DNA of 64,000 bases, from the NCBI GenBank assembly GCA_024684065.1, contig JAIKXO010000321.1, positions 1-64,000 on the forward strand, in the 5' to 3' direction. The notes under the pieces are model-generated. The model did no database searches. It saw nothing but the letters and a program-made list of their open reading frames with translations, and had not been told where the DNA came from. Positions 1 to 7,984 of the stretch are shown piece after piece. Numbering within the stretch: position 1 is the stretch's first letter; each line of letters starts with the position of its first letter. Source of the stretch: Lachnospiraceae bacterium (GTDB lineage: Bacteria > Bacillota_A > Clostridia > Lachnospirales > Lachnospiraceae). A program made the translations under genes and the position numbers.

Positions 1-67
1 ATAATTTTACTGTTTAGCGTATATACAAAAACCGCCGAAACGATTATCATAGTAACAGGGATATGAT

Positions 68-700
68 ATGAAAAAAGCAACCGGCCTTGACGATCCCGCC
101 ATGCGCGAGATCCTGTTTGAAACGATCGAAAGGGAATATGAAATAAAGAACGAGCCTGTAAGGGTCTTTGAGGAGTTAGTCATAGGAAAAAGCAGGGCGG
201 ATGCGATTATCGTGACTAAGGACAGTATCCTCGGCTTTGAGATAAAGAGCGACCGGGACAGCCTTATCCGGCTTGAGAAACAGGTGCGCAATTATGACAG
301 GTTCTGCGATTACTGTTATATCGCCACAGGACTTCATTTTATAGACCGGATCGAAGACCATGTTCCGAAACACTGGGGTATCTATGACATACTTGAAGAT
401 GAGGAAGGCTGCCTTCATATCGAGATGTACAGGGAAGCGGAAAAGAACCCCGCGGAAAGGCCGACGGTCAAGTTAAAGAACCAGATGAACCTTCTGTGGC
501 GTTCCGAGCTTATGAAGATCGTACATCAATATAAGATAAGGGGCTACAGCACCAGAAACAAGCATAAGCTCCGGGATCTTATAGTTGATAATATCGGAAA
601 AGAGCAGTCAAAGCTCTTAACCTGCGAGCTTCTGCTTGACAGGGATTACAGCATCTATGGATCGTCGCGGCAGAAACCCGAATCGGAAAATAACACATAA
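68..700 (+). CDS. sce7726 family protein (putative nuclease-fold)
   Basis: A 210-residue soluble protein that I recognise as sce7726-like. The core runs from about residue 36 to 110: an acidic residue, RAD (D45), then GFEIKS (E58, K60) and a run with DSL..RL..Q...YD. The spacing D45...E58-x-K60 resembles a PD-(D/E)XK nuclease core, and the family is often found with phage or defence genes, but its biochemistry is not established. The later VPKHWGIYDI segment is also typical. The start at 68 has only a weak ribosome site (AGGG). The 3' end lies 14 bases before the cupin gene. No phage or defence genes sit beside it here. Family call fairly sure; nuclease function is inference. Confidence 0.7.
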   Translation: MKKATGLDDPAMREILFETIEREYEIKNEPVRVFEELVIGKSRADAIIVTKDSILGFEIKSDRDSLIRLEKQVRNYDRFCDYCYIATGLHFIDRIEDHVPKHWGIYDILEDEEGCLHIEMYREAEKNPAERPTVKLKNQMNLLWRSELMKIVHQYKIRGYSTRNKHKLRDLIVDNIGKEQSKLLTCELLLDRDYSIYGSSRQKPESENNT

Positions 701-714
701 AAAGGAGGAGAATC

Positions 715-1038
715 ATGTACGTGAGAAACAGCGACAGGGACTATAAGGACCTGGGGAACGGATGTATAAGGAAGGTTTTGGCTTACAGTGACAATATAAT
801 GAACGTGGAGCTGAAATTCGAAAAAGGAGCCAAAGGGGCCATGCATGCCCATCCCCATGAGCAGATAGGCTACGTTATAGAAGGAAGTCTTGTCTTCCAT
901 GAGGAAGGAAAAGAGGATGTGACCCTTAATACGGGGGACAGTTATATAGTGGCACCGAATGTGCAGCATGGAATAGACTGCCTTACCGAAGTAAAGCTTT
1001 TGGATATTTTCACCCCCATGAGAGAAGATTTCATTTAA
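715..1038 (+). CDS. Cupin domain protein
   Basis: A 107-residue single-domain cupin. The metal-binding cluster is visible as MHAHPHEQ (H44, H46, H48, Q50) followed by the G-x-I-EG turn, and a second motif contains PNVQHGI with H85. Small cupins of this kind bind a divalent metal and act as sugar-binding, isomerase or regulatory proteins; the substrate cannot be read from sequence. A strong ribosome site (AAGGAGGAG) precedes the ATG at 715. It is 14 bases downstream of the sce7726 gene and probably cotranscribed with it. It lies upstream of the hexuronate locus, where small cupins such as KdgF-like proteins occur, but that link is only suggestive. Confidence 0.8.
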   Translation: MYVRNSDRDYKDLGNGCIRKVLAYSDNIMNVELKFEKGAKGAMHAHPHEQIGYVIEGSLVFHEEGKEDVTLNTGDSYIVAPNVQHGIDCLTEVKLLDIFTPMREDFI

Positions 1039-1043
1039 AACTG

Positions 1044-1072
1044 TTGTGCAGATTGTATAAATATGCTAATAT
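1044..1072 (+). promoter_or_regulatory. Sigma-A type promoter for dctP
   Basis: TTGTGC (1044-1049), 17-base spacer, TAATAT (1067-1072). Transcription would start near 1079, giving a leader of about 120 bases before dctP. It begins just after the cupin stop, so the TRAP operon is likely expressed independently of the cupin. Confidence 0.5.
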
Positions 1073-1198
1073 AGACTAAGAATGTTTCACATATTGTTGT
1101 AATTATTCCGAATCGTTTCCGTATGAGTATGGCAATAAATGCGGATCTGTCCGGTTCTGAATAGTTGCCAAGATTACCTAAGGGAGGAAATTGAAAAG

Positions 1199-2308
1199 AT
1201 GAAAATGAAGAAGATTGCTTCAATCCTTATGGCTTCAGCGCTTGCTCTGAGCCTTACTGCATGCGGTTTAAATGCGGCTCCTGCTCCGGCGGCTGACGCT
1301 CCTGCAGCAGAGCCTGCCACTGAGGAAGCTGCTCCTGCAGAAGAGACTGCAGAAGACACTGCTTCTGATTCGGCGGCAGCGGGCGATCCCGCAGTGACCC
1401 TGGTTATGGCTGAGGTTAACCCTGCTGATTCTATCGTTGGCCAGATGGATACCAAGTTTAAAGAGGAAGTTGAGAGACTTTCAGGCGGTTCGATCACAAT
1501 CGATCTTCAGTTAAACGGCGTTCTCGGTTCTGAGAATGATGTACTTGATACGATCCTCGGCGGTGCAGGCACGATCCAGATGTCAAGAATTTCCGCTTTT
1601 GCTCTGACAACCTATGGCGGACATAAGAGCACCCTGTTATCGATCCCGTTTACCTTTGCAAACAGAGAGCATTTCTGGGCATTCGTTCATTCGGATCTTG
1701 CTCAGGAATTCTTAAATGAGCCCTCTGAGAACGGCTCCGGAATCAGAGGCCTGTTCTATGGCGAGGAAGGTTTCCGCCATTTCTTCACCGTTGACCCTGT
1801 AGAAGGAATTGATGATTTCGCAGGCAAGAAGATCCGTGTTTCCAACGATCCTATCATGAACGGTATGGTTGAGGGACTTGGCGCTTCTCCTACAGTAGTA
1901 GATTACAACGAGCTTTATTCCGCTCTTCAGACCGGTGTTGTCGACGGCGCTGAGCAGCCCATCGCAAACTATCAGTCAAAGGGCTTCAACGAAGTTGCCA
2001 ACAACATGATCCTTGACGGACATACACTTGGCGCGGTTCAGGTTATCATCACCGATGAGGCATGGGATTCCCTTACAGAGGCTCAGCAGGCCGCTATGAT
2101 GGAAGCTTCCCAGATCGCTTCCGATTACTGCCATGATATCTCAGAGGAAGCTGAGAACAAGGTTCTTGAGGAGTTAAAGGCTTCAGGCTGCAATATCGTT
2201 GAAGTAGATGACAAGACTCCCTGGCAGGAAGCTTGTAAGTCTATTATCGAAGAGAATACAAGCGACCAGGCTGATCTTTATCAGCAGATCCTTGATCTTG
2301 CAAAGTAA
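1199..2308 (+). CDS. dctP: TRAP transporter substrate-binding lipoprotein (DctP family)
   Basis: A 369-residue extracytoplasmic solute receptor of a tripartite ATP-independent transporter. An N-terminal lipoprotein signal ends in the lipobox LTAC (C22), followed by a low-complexity Ala/Pro/Glu linker to about residue 60 and then the DctP domain. The substrate-carboxylate region appears as GKKIRVSNDPIMNGM and the partner segment as YSALQTGVVDGAEQP. I chose the ATG at 1199 because GGGAGG sits at 1182-1187 and the signal peptide starts there; an in-frame start at 1139 would add a non-signal extension. It is followed by dctQ and dctM, then uxuA and uxuB, so the ligand is probably a hexuronate such as glucuronate or galacturonate. 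That specificity is inferred from context. Confidence 0.92.
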   Translation: MKMKKIASILMASALALSLTACGLNAAPAPAADAPAAEPATEEAAPAEETAEDTASDSAAAGDPAVTLVMAEVNPADSIVGQMDTKFKEEVERLSGGSITIDLQLNGVLGSENDVLDTILGGAGTIQMSRISAFALTTYGGHKSTLLSIPFTFANREHFWAFVHSDLAQEFLNEPSENGSGIRGLFYGEEGFRHFFTVDPVEGIDDFAGKKIRVSNDPIMNGMVEGLGASPTVVDYNELYSALQTGVVDGAEQPIANYQSKGFNEVANNMILDGHTLGAVQVIITDEAWDSLTEAQQAAMMEASQIASDYCHDISEEAENKVLEELKASGCNIVEVDDKTPWQEACKSIIEENTSDQADLYQQILDLAK

Positions 2309-2346
2309 TTGAAGGCTAAGGCTTTTTGAACAGATAATAATTGTCG

Positions 2347-2380
2347 GGGCATAGGGCTCTTGCCCTATGCCCTGTTTTTA
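2347..2380 (+). terminator. Intercistronic terminator between dctP and dctQ
   Basis: A perfect 11-bp stem, GGGCATAGGGC (2347-2357) with GCCCTATGCCC (2362-2372), a TCTT loop, then TGTTTTTA. It lies between the receptor and permease genes, so most transcripts probably stop after dctP and fewer continue into dctQ and dctM. Confidence 0.85.
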
Positions 2381-2407
2381 TGAAACTTGAGTGAAAGGAG
2401 ATTTTCT

Positions 2408-3016
2408 ATGCCGGCGGCATTTGAAAAACTGGAAAAAATAAAACCTGTTTACGACGCGGTATACAATGGCGCAACAGTGTTGTGCAAGATCCTTCTGATC
2501 GCTGATATACTTATCGTTTCCTTTCAGGTGGCCGGGCGTTATATACCGTTCATTCCGGATCCGTCCTGGACAGAACAGGTGGTTTTGACGCTGATGTCCT
2601 ATATGGCGGTTCTATCGGCGGCTTTGGCTATCCGCAGGGGGGCTCATATCCGTATGACGGCTTTTGACAGGTATCTGCCTGAAAAGCTTCTGAAAGTCCT
2701 TGATATAGTTGCAGATATCGCGGTCCTGATCCTGGCAGTCATTATGATCGTTGAGGGCTGGAAATATGCGCTTGTTATCGGAGGGCGCGGCAACTATGAG
2801 AGCATGCCCTGGCTGTCCCGCTTTTGGATGTATTTTCCTGTTCCCCTGGCCGGGATCGCTATGATCATTTTTGAACTGGAAGCAATCTATAACCATATAA
2901 AGTCATTTTATACTGACAAAGAATCAAATCCGGGTCAGTCGAAGCCGGAGAAAGCAGATAACAATGCTTTGGCGGAAAATAATGAAAAGGCAGGGAAAGG
3001 AGGCGAAACGGCATGA
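2408..3016 (+). CDS. dctQ: TRAP transporter small permease (DctQ family)
   Basis: A 202-residue membrane protein with about four hydrophobic segments, the usual DctQ layout. Typical marks are the first helix KILLIADILIVSFQV, the WTEQVV turn and the RRGAHIRM motif in the loop after helix 2. The C-terminal 30 residues are polar and charged. The ATG at 2408 is preferred because AAAGGAG at 2394-2400 lies seven bases upstream; a TTG at 2387 is possible but has no good ribosome site. The gene overlaps dctM by four bases, indicating translational coupling. DctQ bridges the receptor and the large permease in the membrane. Confidence 0.92.
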   Translation: MPAAFEKLEKIKPVYDAVYNGATVLCKILLIADILIVSFQVAGRYIPFIPDPSWTEQVVLTLMSYMAVLSAALAIRRGAHIRMTAFDRYLPEKLLKVLDIVADIAVLILAVIMIVEGWKYALVIGGRGNYESMPWLSRFWMYFPVPLAGIAMIIFELEAIYNHIKSFYTDKESNPGQSKPEKADNNALAENNEKAGKGGETA

Positions 3017-4305
3017 CAGTTAATACTACTGCGATAGCAGTCCTTATGATAAGCTTTTTTGTTATGATACTTTTAAGGTTTCCCATAGCATATGCGGTCG
3101 CGCTTTCCTCAATACTCTGCCTGCTTGTTGAAGGCAACCCTCTGTCGACTCTGTGCCAGTATATGGTTAAGGGTATCAGTTCCTTCTCGCTTATGGCAGT
3201 TCCTTTCTTTATCACGATGGGAGTTCTAATGGGTTCGGGAGGCATATCGGAGAAGCTGATCGCCCTGGCGAATGCCTGTGTAGGCTGGATGACCGGCGGA
3301 ATGGCCATGGTGAATATTGTAGCTTCCTACTTTTTCGGTGGTATCTCCGGATCCGCAGCTGCCGATACGGCTTCCCTGGGTTCCATCCTTATACCTATGA
3401 TGTCCGAACAGGGATATGATACCGATTTTTCCACTGCGGTTACTATCACCTCATCCTGCGAGGGCCTGCTTGTTCCGCCTTCGCACAACATGGTTATTTA
3501 TGCAATGTCGGCAGGCGGCGTTTCGATCGGAGCCCTCTTCCTTGCGGGATATATCCCCGGCGCTCTGCTTGCTGTATCGTTGATGATAGGTTCCTATATT
3601 ATTTCAAAAAGAAGGAAATATCCCAAGGGCGACAAATTCTCTTTGATCGCTTTGTTAAAGCAGCTGTCTGTTTCGATCTGGGCACTGGCGGCTATAGTTA
3701 TCGTTGTTGTGGGAGTCGTCGGAGGAGTATTTACCGCTACCGAGTCAGCTGCCATAGCTGTTATCTACAGTCTTATAGTTTCAGTCTTCATATACAAGGG
3801 GATAGACTGGAAGGGAGTCTGGAGAGTTCTTGACGACTGCGTGAATACGCTGTCGATCGTATTGATACTTATTTCGACCTCCGCAGTATTCGGAAACTGT
3901 CTTACAAGGCTTCATGTGCCTGATCTTGCCGCAAAGGCGATTACGGGCGTCAGCACAAACCCTTATGTTATCGCACTGCTTGTAGACCTGATCCTTCTGG
4001 TGCTTGGCTGTATCATGGATATGGCTCCGATAATCCTTATCGCGACACCGATCCTTCTTCCTATTGCCACATCCATAGGAATAGATCCTATCCAGTTTGG
4101 CATAATCATTGTATTAAACTGCGGTATCGGGCTTCTGACTCCTCCGGTAGGCGCGGTATTGTTCATAGGCTCGGCGGTTGCAAAGCTTCCGATGGAAAAG
4201 GTTGTAAAGGCGACACTGCCGTTCTATCTTTGCATGATCATTGTTCTTATTCTCATAACCTTCGTGCCGGGGATAAGCATGTTCCTGCCGAATCTTATGA
4301 AATAA
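3013..4305 (+). CDS. dctM: TRAP transporter large permease (DctM family)
   Basis: A 430-residue polytopic protein of standard DctM length with about 12 hydrophobic segments. It forms the transport path and couples substrate import to a sodium gradient in the family. Recognisable stretches are the N-terminal FPIAYAVALSS, the GGISGSAAADTASLGSIL loop and the C-terminal NCGIGLLTPPVGAVLF motif. Start at 3013 overlaps the dctQ stop by four bases, with AAAGGAGG just upstream. With dctP and dctQ it makes a complete secondary transporter. Confidence 0.95.
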   Translation: MTVNTTAIAVLMISFFVMILLRFPIAYAVALSSILCLLVEGNPLSTLCQYMVKGISSFSLMAVPFFITMGVLMGSGGISEKLIALANACVGWMTGGMAMVNIVASYFFGGISGSAAADTASLGSILIPMMSEQGYDTDFSTAVTITSSCEGLLVPPSHNMVIYAMSAGGVSIGALFLAGYIPGALLAVSLMIGSYIISKRRKYPKGDKFSLIALLKQLSVSIWALAAIVIVVVGVVGGVFTATESAAIAVIYSLIVSVFIYKGIDWKGVWRVLDDCVNTLSIVLILISTSAVFGNCLTRLHVPDLAAKAITGVSTNPYVIALLVDLILLVLGCIMDMAPIILIATPILLPIATSIGIDPIQFGIIIVLNCGIGLLTPPVGAVLFIGSAVAKLPMEKVVKATLPFYLCMIIVLILITFVPGISMFLPNLMK

Positions 4306-4324
4306 ACATATAAGAAATAAAAAA

Positions 4325-4377
4325 GGAGCTGCCCCGGGTCATGGATCATAATACCGATCGGATCTTAAGGCAGCTCC
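4325..4377 (+). promoter_or_regulatory. Inverted repeat enclosing ribosome site and start codon of the YcxB-like gene
   Basis: GGAGCTGCC (4325-4333) is perfectly complementary to GGCAGCTCC (4369-4377), inside the coding region. The left arm includes the GGAG of the ribosome site and the loop carries the ATG at 4341. No T-run follows, so a translation-limiting hairpin is more likely than a terminator. Confidence 0.5.
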
Positions 4378-4919
4378 AAGCTCATGTTTTGTCCGGTTCT
4401 TTTTTCGGGATAAAGCTGTCGGGCATGGTTAGGAGCGTTATGGAATATAGTTATCGGTACAGGATAAAGCCGTCTGACCTATGGCAGGTAAGGATGTATT
4501 ATGCTTATGCTTCATACCTGGCAACCGTTAATATCATCTGCATCTTTGCTTCGATAGTTCTTATCATCGTTTTCTGGAAAAATGCGGAGCCATGGGTGAG
4601 GCTTCTTCTTCTCCTGTTCTTATCCCTTTTTACGGTTATTCAGCCCCTGTTCATATATCATGACTGCAAGAAACAGCTTAAGGGAAAAGAGGATGAGATA
4701 CAGCTCCTTTTTAAAGATCCGGGATTTACGATAAAGGCCCAGGGGAAAAGCGAGACCCATCCCTATGGCGATATTTTAAGCTTTACCGTCCGTCCCACAT
4801 TGGTCATCATCTATACGGGAAACAGTCAGGGTTATATACTCACAAACCGTGTGCTTGGGAGTACAAGAAAGGGTTTTATTTCATTTGTCAACGAAAAAAG
4901 GGGGAAGATAAGGGTATAG
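4341..4919 (+). CDS. YcxB-like membrane protein
   Basis: A 192-residue protein with two adjacent transmembrane helices (about residues 54-76 and 81-103), followed by a soluble domain containing YGDILSFTVRPTLVIIYTGNSQGYILTNR, here split as the YGDI and YILTNR parts. This layout fits the YcxB-like C-terminal domain family, whose function is unknown. The end FISFVNEKRGK also fits that family. Start ATG 4341 follows AAAAGGAG at an unusually long 12 bases. It sits between the TRAP permease and uxuA, 49 bases from uxuA; whether it serves hexuronate uptake is unclear. Confidence 0.65.
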   Translation: MDHNTDRILRQLQAHVLSGSFFGIKLSGMVRSVMEYSYRYRIKPSDLWQVRMYYAYASYLATVNIICIFASIVLIIVFWKNAEPWVRLLLLLFLSLFTVIQPLFIYHDCKKQLKGKEDEIQLLFKDPGFTIKAQGKSETHPYGDILSFTVRPTLVIIYTGNSQGYILTNRVLGSTRKGFISFVNEKRGKIRV

Positions 4920-4968
4920 TCTTACCAATATAATAAACCAGAATTTAATTACAACGGAGGTAATTATT

Positions 4969-6045
4969 ATGCAGATGACTTTACGCTGGTATGGAAGCAA
5001 ATTTGATACGGTTACTCTTGAGCAGATCAAACAGATCCCGGGGGTAAAGTCCGTCATTACTACCCTGTATGACGTTCCTGTCGGCGAGGCATGGAAACGG
5101 GATCAGATAAAAGCTCTTAAGGATGAGGTAGAGGCTTCAGGTCTTAAGATAGCCGGTATCGAAAGCGTTAATGTTCACGATGATATAAAGGTAGGAACGC
5201 CGGACAGGGATAAATATATCGACAACTATATAGAAAGCCTTGAAAATCTTGGTAAAGAAGATATCCATATGGTCTGTTATAATTTCATGCCGGTTTTTGA
5301 CTGGACGAGAACAGAGCTTGCAAGAAAGAGGGCTGACGGCTCTACGGTTCTTGCATATACCCAGAAGGCGGTTGATGCCATAGTCCCGGAGAAGATGTTT
5401 GATTCTATCAGGGGCGAAATGAACGGTACCGTGATGCCCGGCTGGGAGCCTGAAAGGATGGAGCATGTAAAAGAGCTTTTTGAAATGTATAAGGACGTTG
5501 ATGAAGAAAAGCTTTTTGAAAATCTGAAGTATTTCCTTGAGAGGATCATGCCTGTCTGCAACGAATATGATATCAGAATGGCCATCCATCCGGACGATCC
5601 CGCATGGAGCGTATTCGGCCTGCCCAGGATAATCATAAATAAAGAGAATATTCTGAGAATGATGAAAATGGTGGACGATCCCCATAACGGAGTAACGTTC
5701 TGCTCCGGTTCTTACGGAACGAACCTTGAAAACGACCTCCCGGATATGATCAGATCCCTGAAGGGAAGGATACATTTTGCTCATGTCAGAAACTTAAGTT
5801 TCATATCAAAGGATCCGGCTACCCTTAACTTTGAGGAAGCGGCCCATCTTTCATCAGACGGGACTTTTGACATGTATGAGATAATGAAAGCGCTTTACGA
5901 TATCGGATTTGACGGCCCGATCAGACCTGATCACGGAAGGATGATATGGGGCGAAAAAGCCATGCCCGGATACGGACTTTATGACAGGGCGCTGGGAGCC
6001 GCTTATCTTAACGGATTATGGGAGGCAATAGTGAAATCCAATTAG
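4969..6045 (+). CDS. uxuA: Mannonate dehydratase
   Basis: Converts D-mannonate to 2-keto-3-deoxy-D-gluconate in glucuronate catabolism (EC 4.2.1.8). The 358-residue sequence starts with the family signature LRWYG and carries the metal and catalytic motifs AIHPDDP, CSGSYG, HFAHVRN and PDHGR. Its length matches Gram-positive UxuA; the E. coli enzyme is slightly longer. A strong ribosome site (CGGAGG) lies before the ATG at 4969. A terminator follows and then uxuB, so the two steps are adjacent but may be separately tuned. Confidence 0.95.
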   Translation: MQMTLRWYGSKFDTVTLEQIKQIPGVKSVITTLYDVPVGEAWKRDQIKALKDEVEASGLKIAGIESVNVHDDIKVGTPDRDKYIDNYIESLENLGKEDIHMVCYNFMPVFDWTRTELARKRADGSTVLAYTQKAVDAIVPEKMFDSIRGEMNGTVMPGWEPERMEHVKELFEMYKDVDEEKLFENLKYFLERIMPVCNEYDIRMAIHPDDPAWSVFGLPRIIINKENILRMMKMVDDPHNGVTFCSGSYGTNLENDLPDMIRSLKGRIHFAHVRNLSFISKDPATLNFEEAAHLSSDGTFDMYEIMKALYDIGFDGPIRPDHGRMIWGEKAMPGYGLYDRALGAAYLNGLWEAIVKSN

Positions 6046-6062
6046 GCTTTTTCTTAGTCACT

Positions 6063-6091
6063 GCCGTTTCGGTGTTTTCAGACGGCTTTTT
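6063..6091 (+). terminator. Rho-independent terminator after uxuA
   Basis: GCCGTTT (6063-6069) pairs with AGACGGC (6080-6086), one G-U pair, and is followed by TTTTT. The loop is T-rich. A modest seven-pair stem. Confidence 0.6.
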
Positions 6092-6159
6092 CGGATCAGA
6101 CAGTTAAACACAATGATACCGGTATAACGATAACAAATATGATCGGAGAGGATAATATT

Positions 6160-7776
6160 ATGGAACTGAGCAGCAAGGGAATTATTGACAGAAAAGCATG
6201 GGAGGACAAGGGATATATCCTTCCCGGGTTTGACAGGGAAGCTATGATAACGGCTTCAAAGGCTGAGCCTGAATGGGTTCATTTCGGAGCGGGAAACATA
6301 TTCAGGGCATTTCAGGCCAATATCGCGCAGACCCTTCTTAACAAAGGGATAGTAAAGAAGGGTATAACGGTCATAGAAGGTTTTGACTATGAAATAATTG
6401 AGAAAATGTACAGGCCGCATGACAATCTTTCGATCCTTGTAACCCTTAAGGCTGACGGAAATATAGAAAAAACCGTTATATCAAGTATTGCGGAATCATG
6501 CATCCTGGATTCCGAAAATGAAGCCGAGTTTGAACGGCTTAAAGAGATTTTCAGAAGCCCGTCTCTTAAGTTCGCAACCTTTACGATCACTGAAAAGGGA
6601 TATAGTCTGCGGGATGGAAAGGGTGATCTTCTGAAAAATGTTTCTGAGGACTTTGCTGCAGGGCCTTCGAAGCCGTCAAGCTATATCGGAAAGGTTTCAT
6701 CTCTCTTATATGCAAGATATCTGGACGGTAAGAAACCCATAGCGATGGTCAGCACGGATAACTGTTCGCATAATGGGGATAAGCTTTATCAGGCAGTATC
6801 TGCATTTGCTGAAGAATGGGTGAAAAACGGTAAAGCAGAAGAAGGCTTTTTGAATTATATTAATGATAAAAGCTTAGTATCCTTCCCGTGGAGCATGATC
6901 GATAAGATAACCCCGAGGCCTGATTCTTCTGTTGAGGAGATGCTTGAAAAGGATTCCATAGATGCCCTGTCAAATGTCATTACCTCTAAGAATACTTACG
7001 TTGCGCCTTTCGTAAATGCCGAAGAGTGCGAGTATCTTGTCATTGAGGATGCTTTTCCTAACGGAAGGCCTCCGCTTGAGGACGCGGGAGTCATCTTTAC
7101 AGACCGGGAGACGGTTGACAAGGTAGAGAGGATGAAGGTATGTACCTGCCTGAATCCGCTCCATACCGCCCTTGCGGTTTTTGGATGTCTGCTTTCCTAT
7201 ACAAAGATATCAGACGAGATGAAGGATGAGGATCTTAAAAAACTTGTACAGAGGCTTGGTTATACCGAAGGACTTCCGGTCGTTACGGATCCCGGAGTTA
7301 TAAATCCAAAGGAATTTATTGATACCTGCGTTAATGTAAGAATACCTAATCCGTTCATGCCGGATACTCCGCAGAGGATCGCGACTGATACCTCGCAGAA
7401 GCTTCCGATACGTTTCGGGGAAACAGTAAAGAATTATATTAAAAGGGAAATGGATCTCAATGAGCTTAAGGCTGTTCCTCTGGTATTTGCGGGATGGCTC
7501 AGATACCTTATGGCCATAGATGATGACGGGAAGCCGTTTGAATTAAGCCCTGATCCTCTTCTTTCGGAAGTGACGGAGTATGTTAAAGATATAAAGCTTG
7601 GTGAAACAGAGCCGGAAAAGGCTAAAGAGGCGATTTCCGGGATCCTTAAAGATGAGAGGATATTTGGTATGGATCTTTATAAGGCCGGGCTTGCTGACAG
7701 GGTAAAGGACTATTTTGTGAAGCTTATCTCCGGAAAGGGTGCCGTACGTGAAACTCTCAGGGCTGAGAAGTATTAA
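6160..7776 (+). CDS. uxuB: D-mannonate oxidoreductase / fructuronate reductase (mannitol dehydrogenase family)
   Basis: A 538-residue long-chain polyol dehydrogenase. In this context it interconverts D-fructuronate and D-mannonate with NAD(H), the step before UxuA. The N-terminal nucleotide-binding region reads VHFGAGNIFRAFQA, a middle motif is MVSTDNCSHNGDKL, and the catalytic K...N..H region is KVCTCLNPLHTALAVFG, as in mannitol dehydrogenases. ATG 6160 has GGAGAG at 6145-6150; the upstream in-frame ATG at 6139 lacks a ribosome site. The direct neighbour uxuA supports the uronate role over mannitol or tagaturonate reduction. Confidence 0.88.
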   Translation: MELSSKGIIDRKAWEDKGYILPGFDREAMITASKAEPEWVHFGAGNIFRAFQANIAQTLLNKGIVKKGITVIEGFDYEIIEKMYRPHDNLSILVTLKADGNIEKTVISSIAESCILDSENEAEFERLKEIFRSPSLKFATFTITEKGYSLRDGKGDLLKNVSEDFAAGPSKPSSYIGKVSSLLYARYLDGKKPIAMVSTDNCSHNGDKLYQAVSAFAEEWVKNGKAEEGFLNYINDKSLVSFPWSMIDKITPRPDSSVEEMLEKDSIDALSNVITSKNTYVAPFVNAEECEYLVIEDAFPNGRPPLEDAGVIFTDRETVDKVERMKVCTCLNPLHTALAVFGCLLSYTKISDEMKDEDLKKLVQRLGYTEGLPVVTDPGVINPKEFIDTCVNVRIPNPFMPDTPQRIATDTSQKLPIRFGETVKNYIKREMDLNELKAVPLVFAGWLRYLMAIDDDGKPFELSPDPLLSEVTEYVKDIKLGETEPEKAKEAISGILKDERIFGMDLYKAGLADRVKDYFVKLISGKGAVRETLRAEKY

Positions 7777-7984
7777 AAGTTAGTTATCACGGTCTTTAAG
7801 CCTATACAGAATGGGATAAAAAAAGTTTGAAACAAATATTAAATAAAGATTTAACACATAATAATCCATTGTTTTTTGCAGTAACAAATGGCTGAAATGC
7901 ACAGTATGACCATAAAAGTCAGCGATAATATAACAAATTACATACGTTATAAAAACATGTGATATTTAAAAAGGAGGAATCCTC

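Noticed and set aside
5137..5784. Minus-strand frame of 215 codons opposite uxuA
   Set aside because: Antisense shadow of a conserved enzyme, with no recognisable motif.
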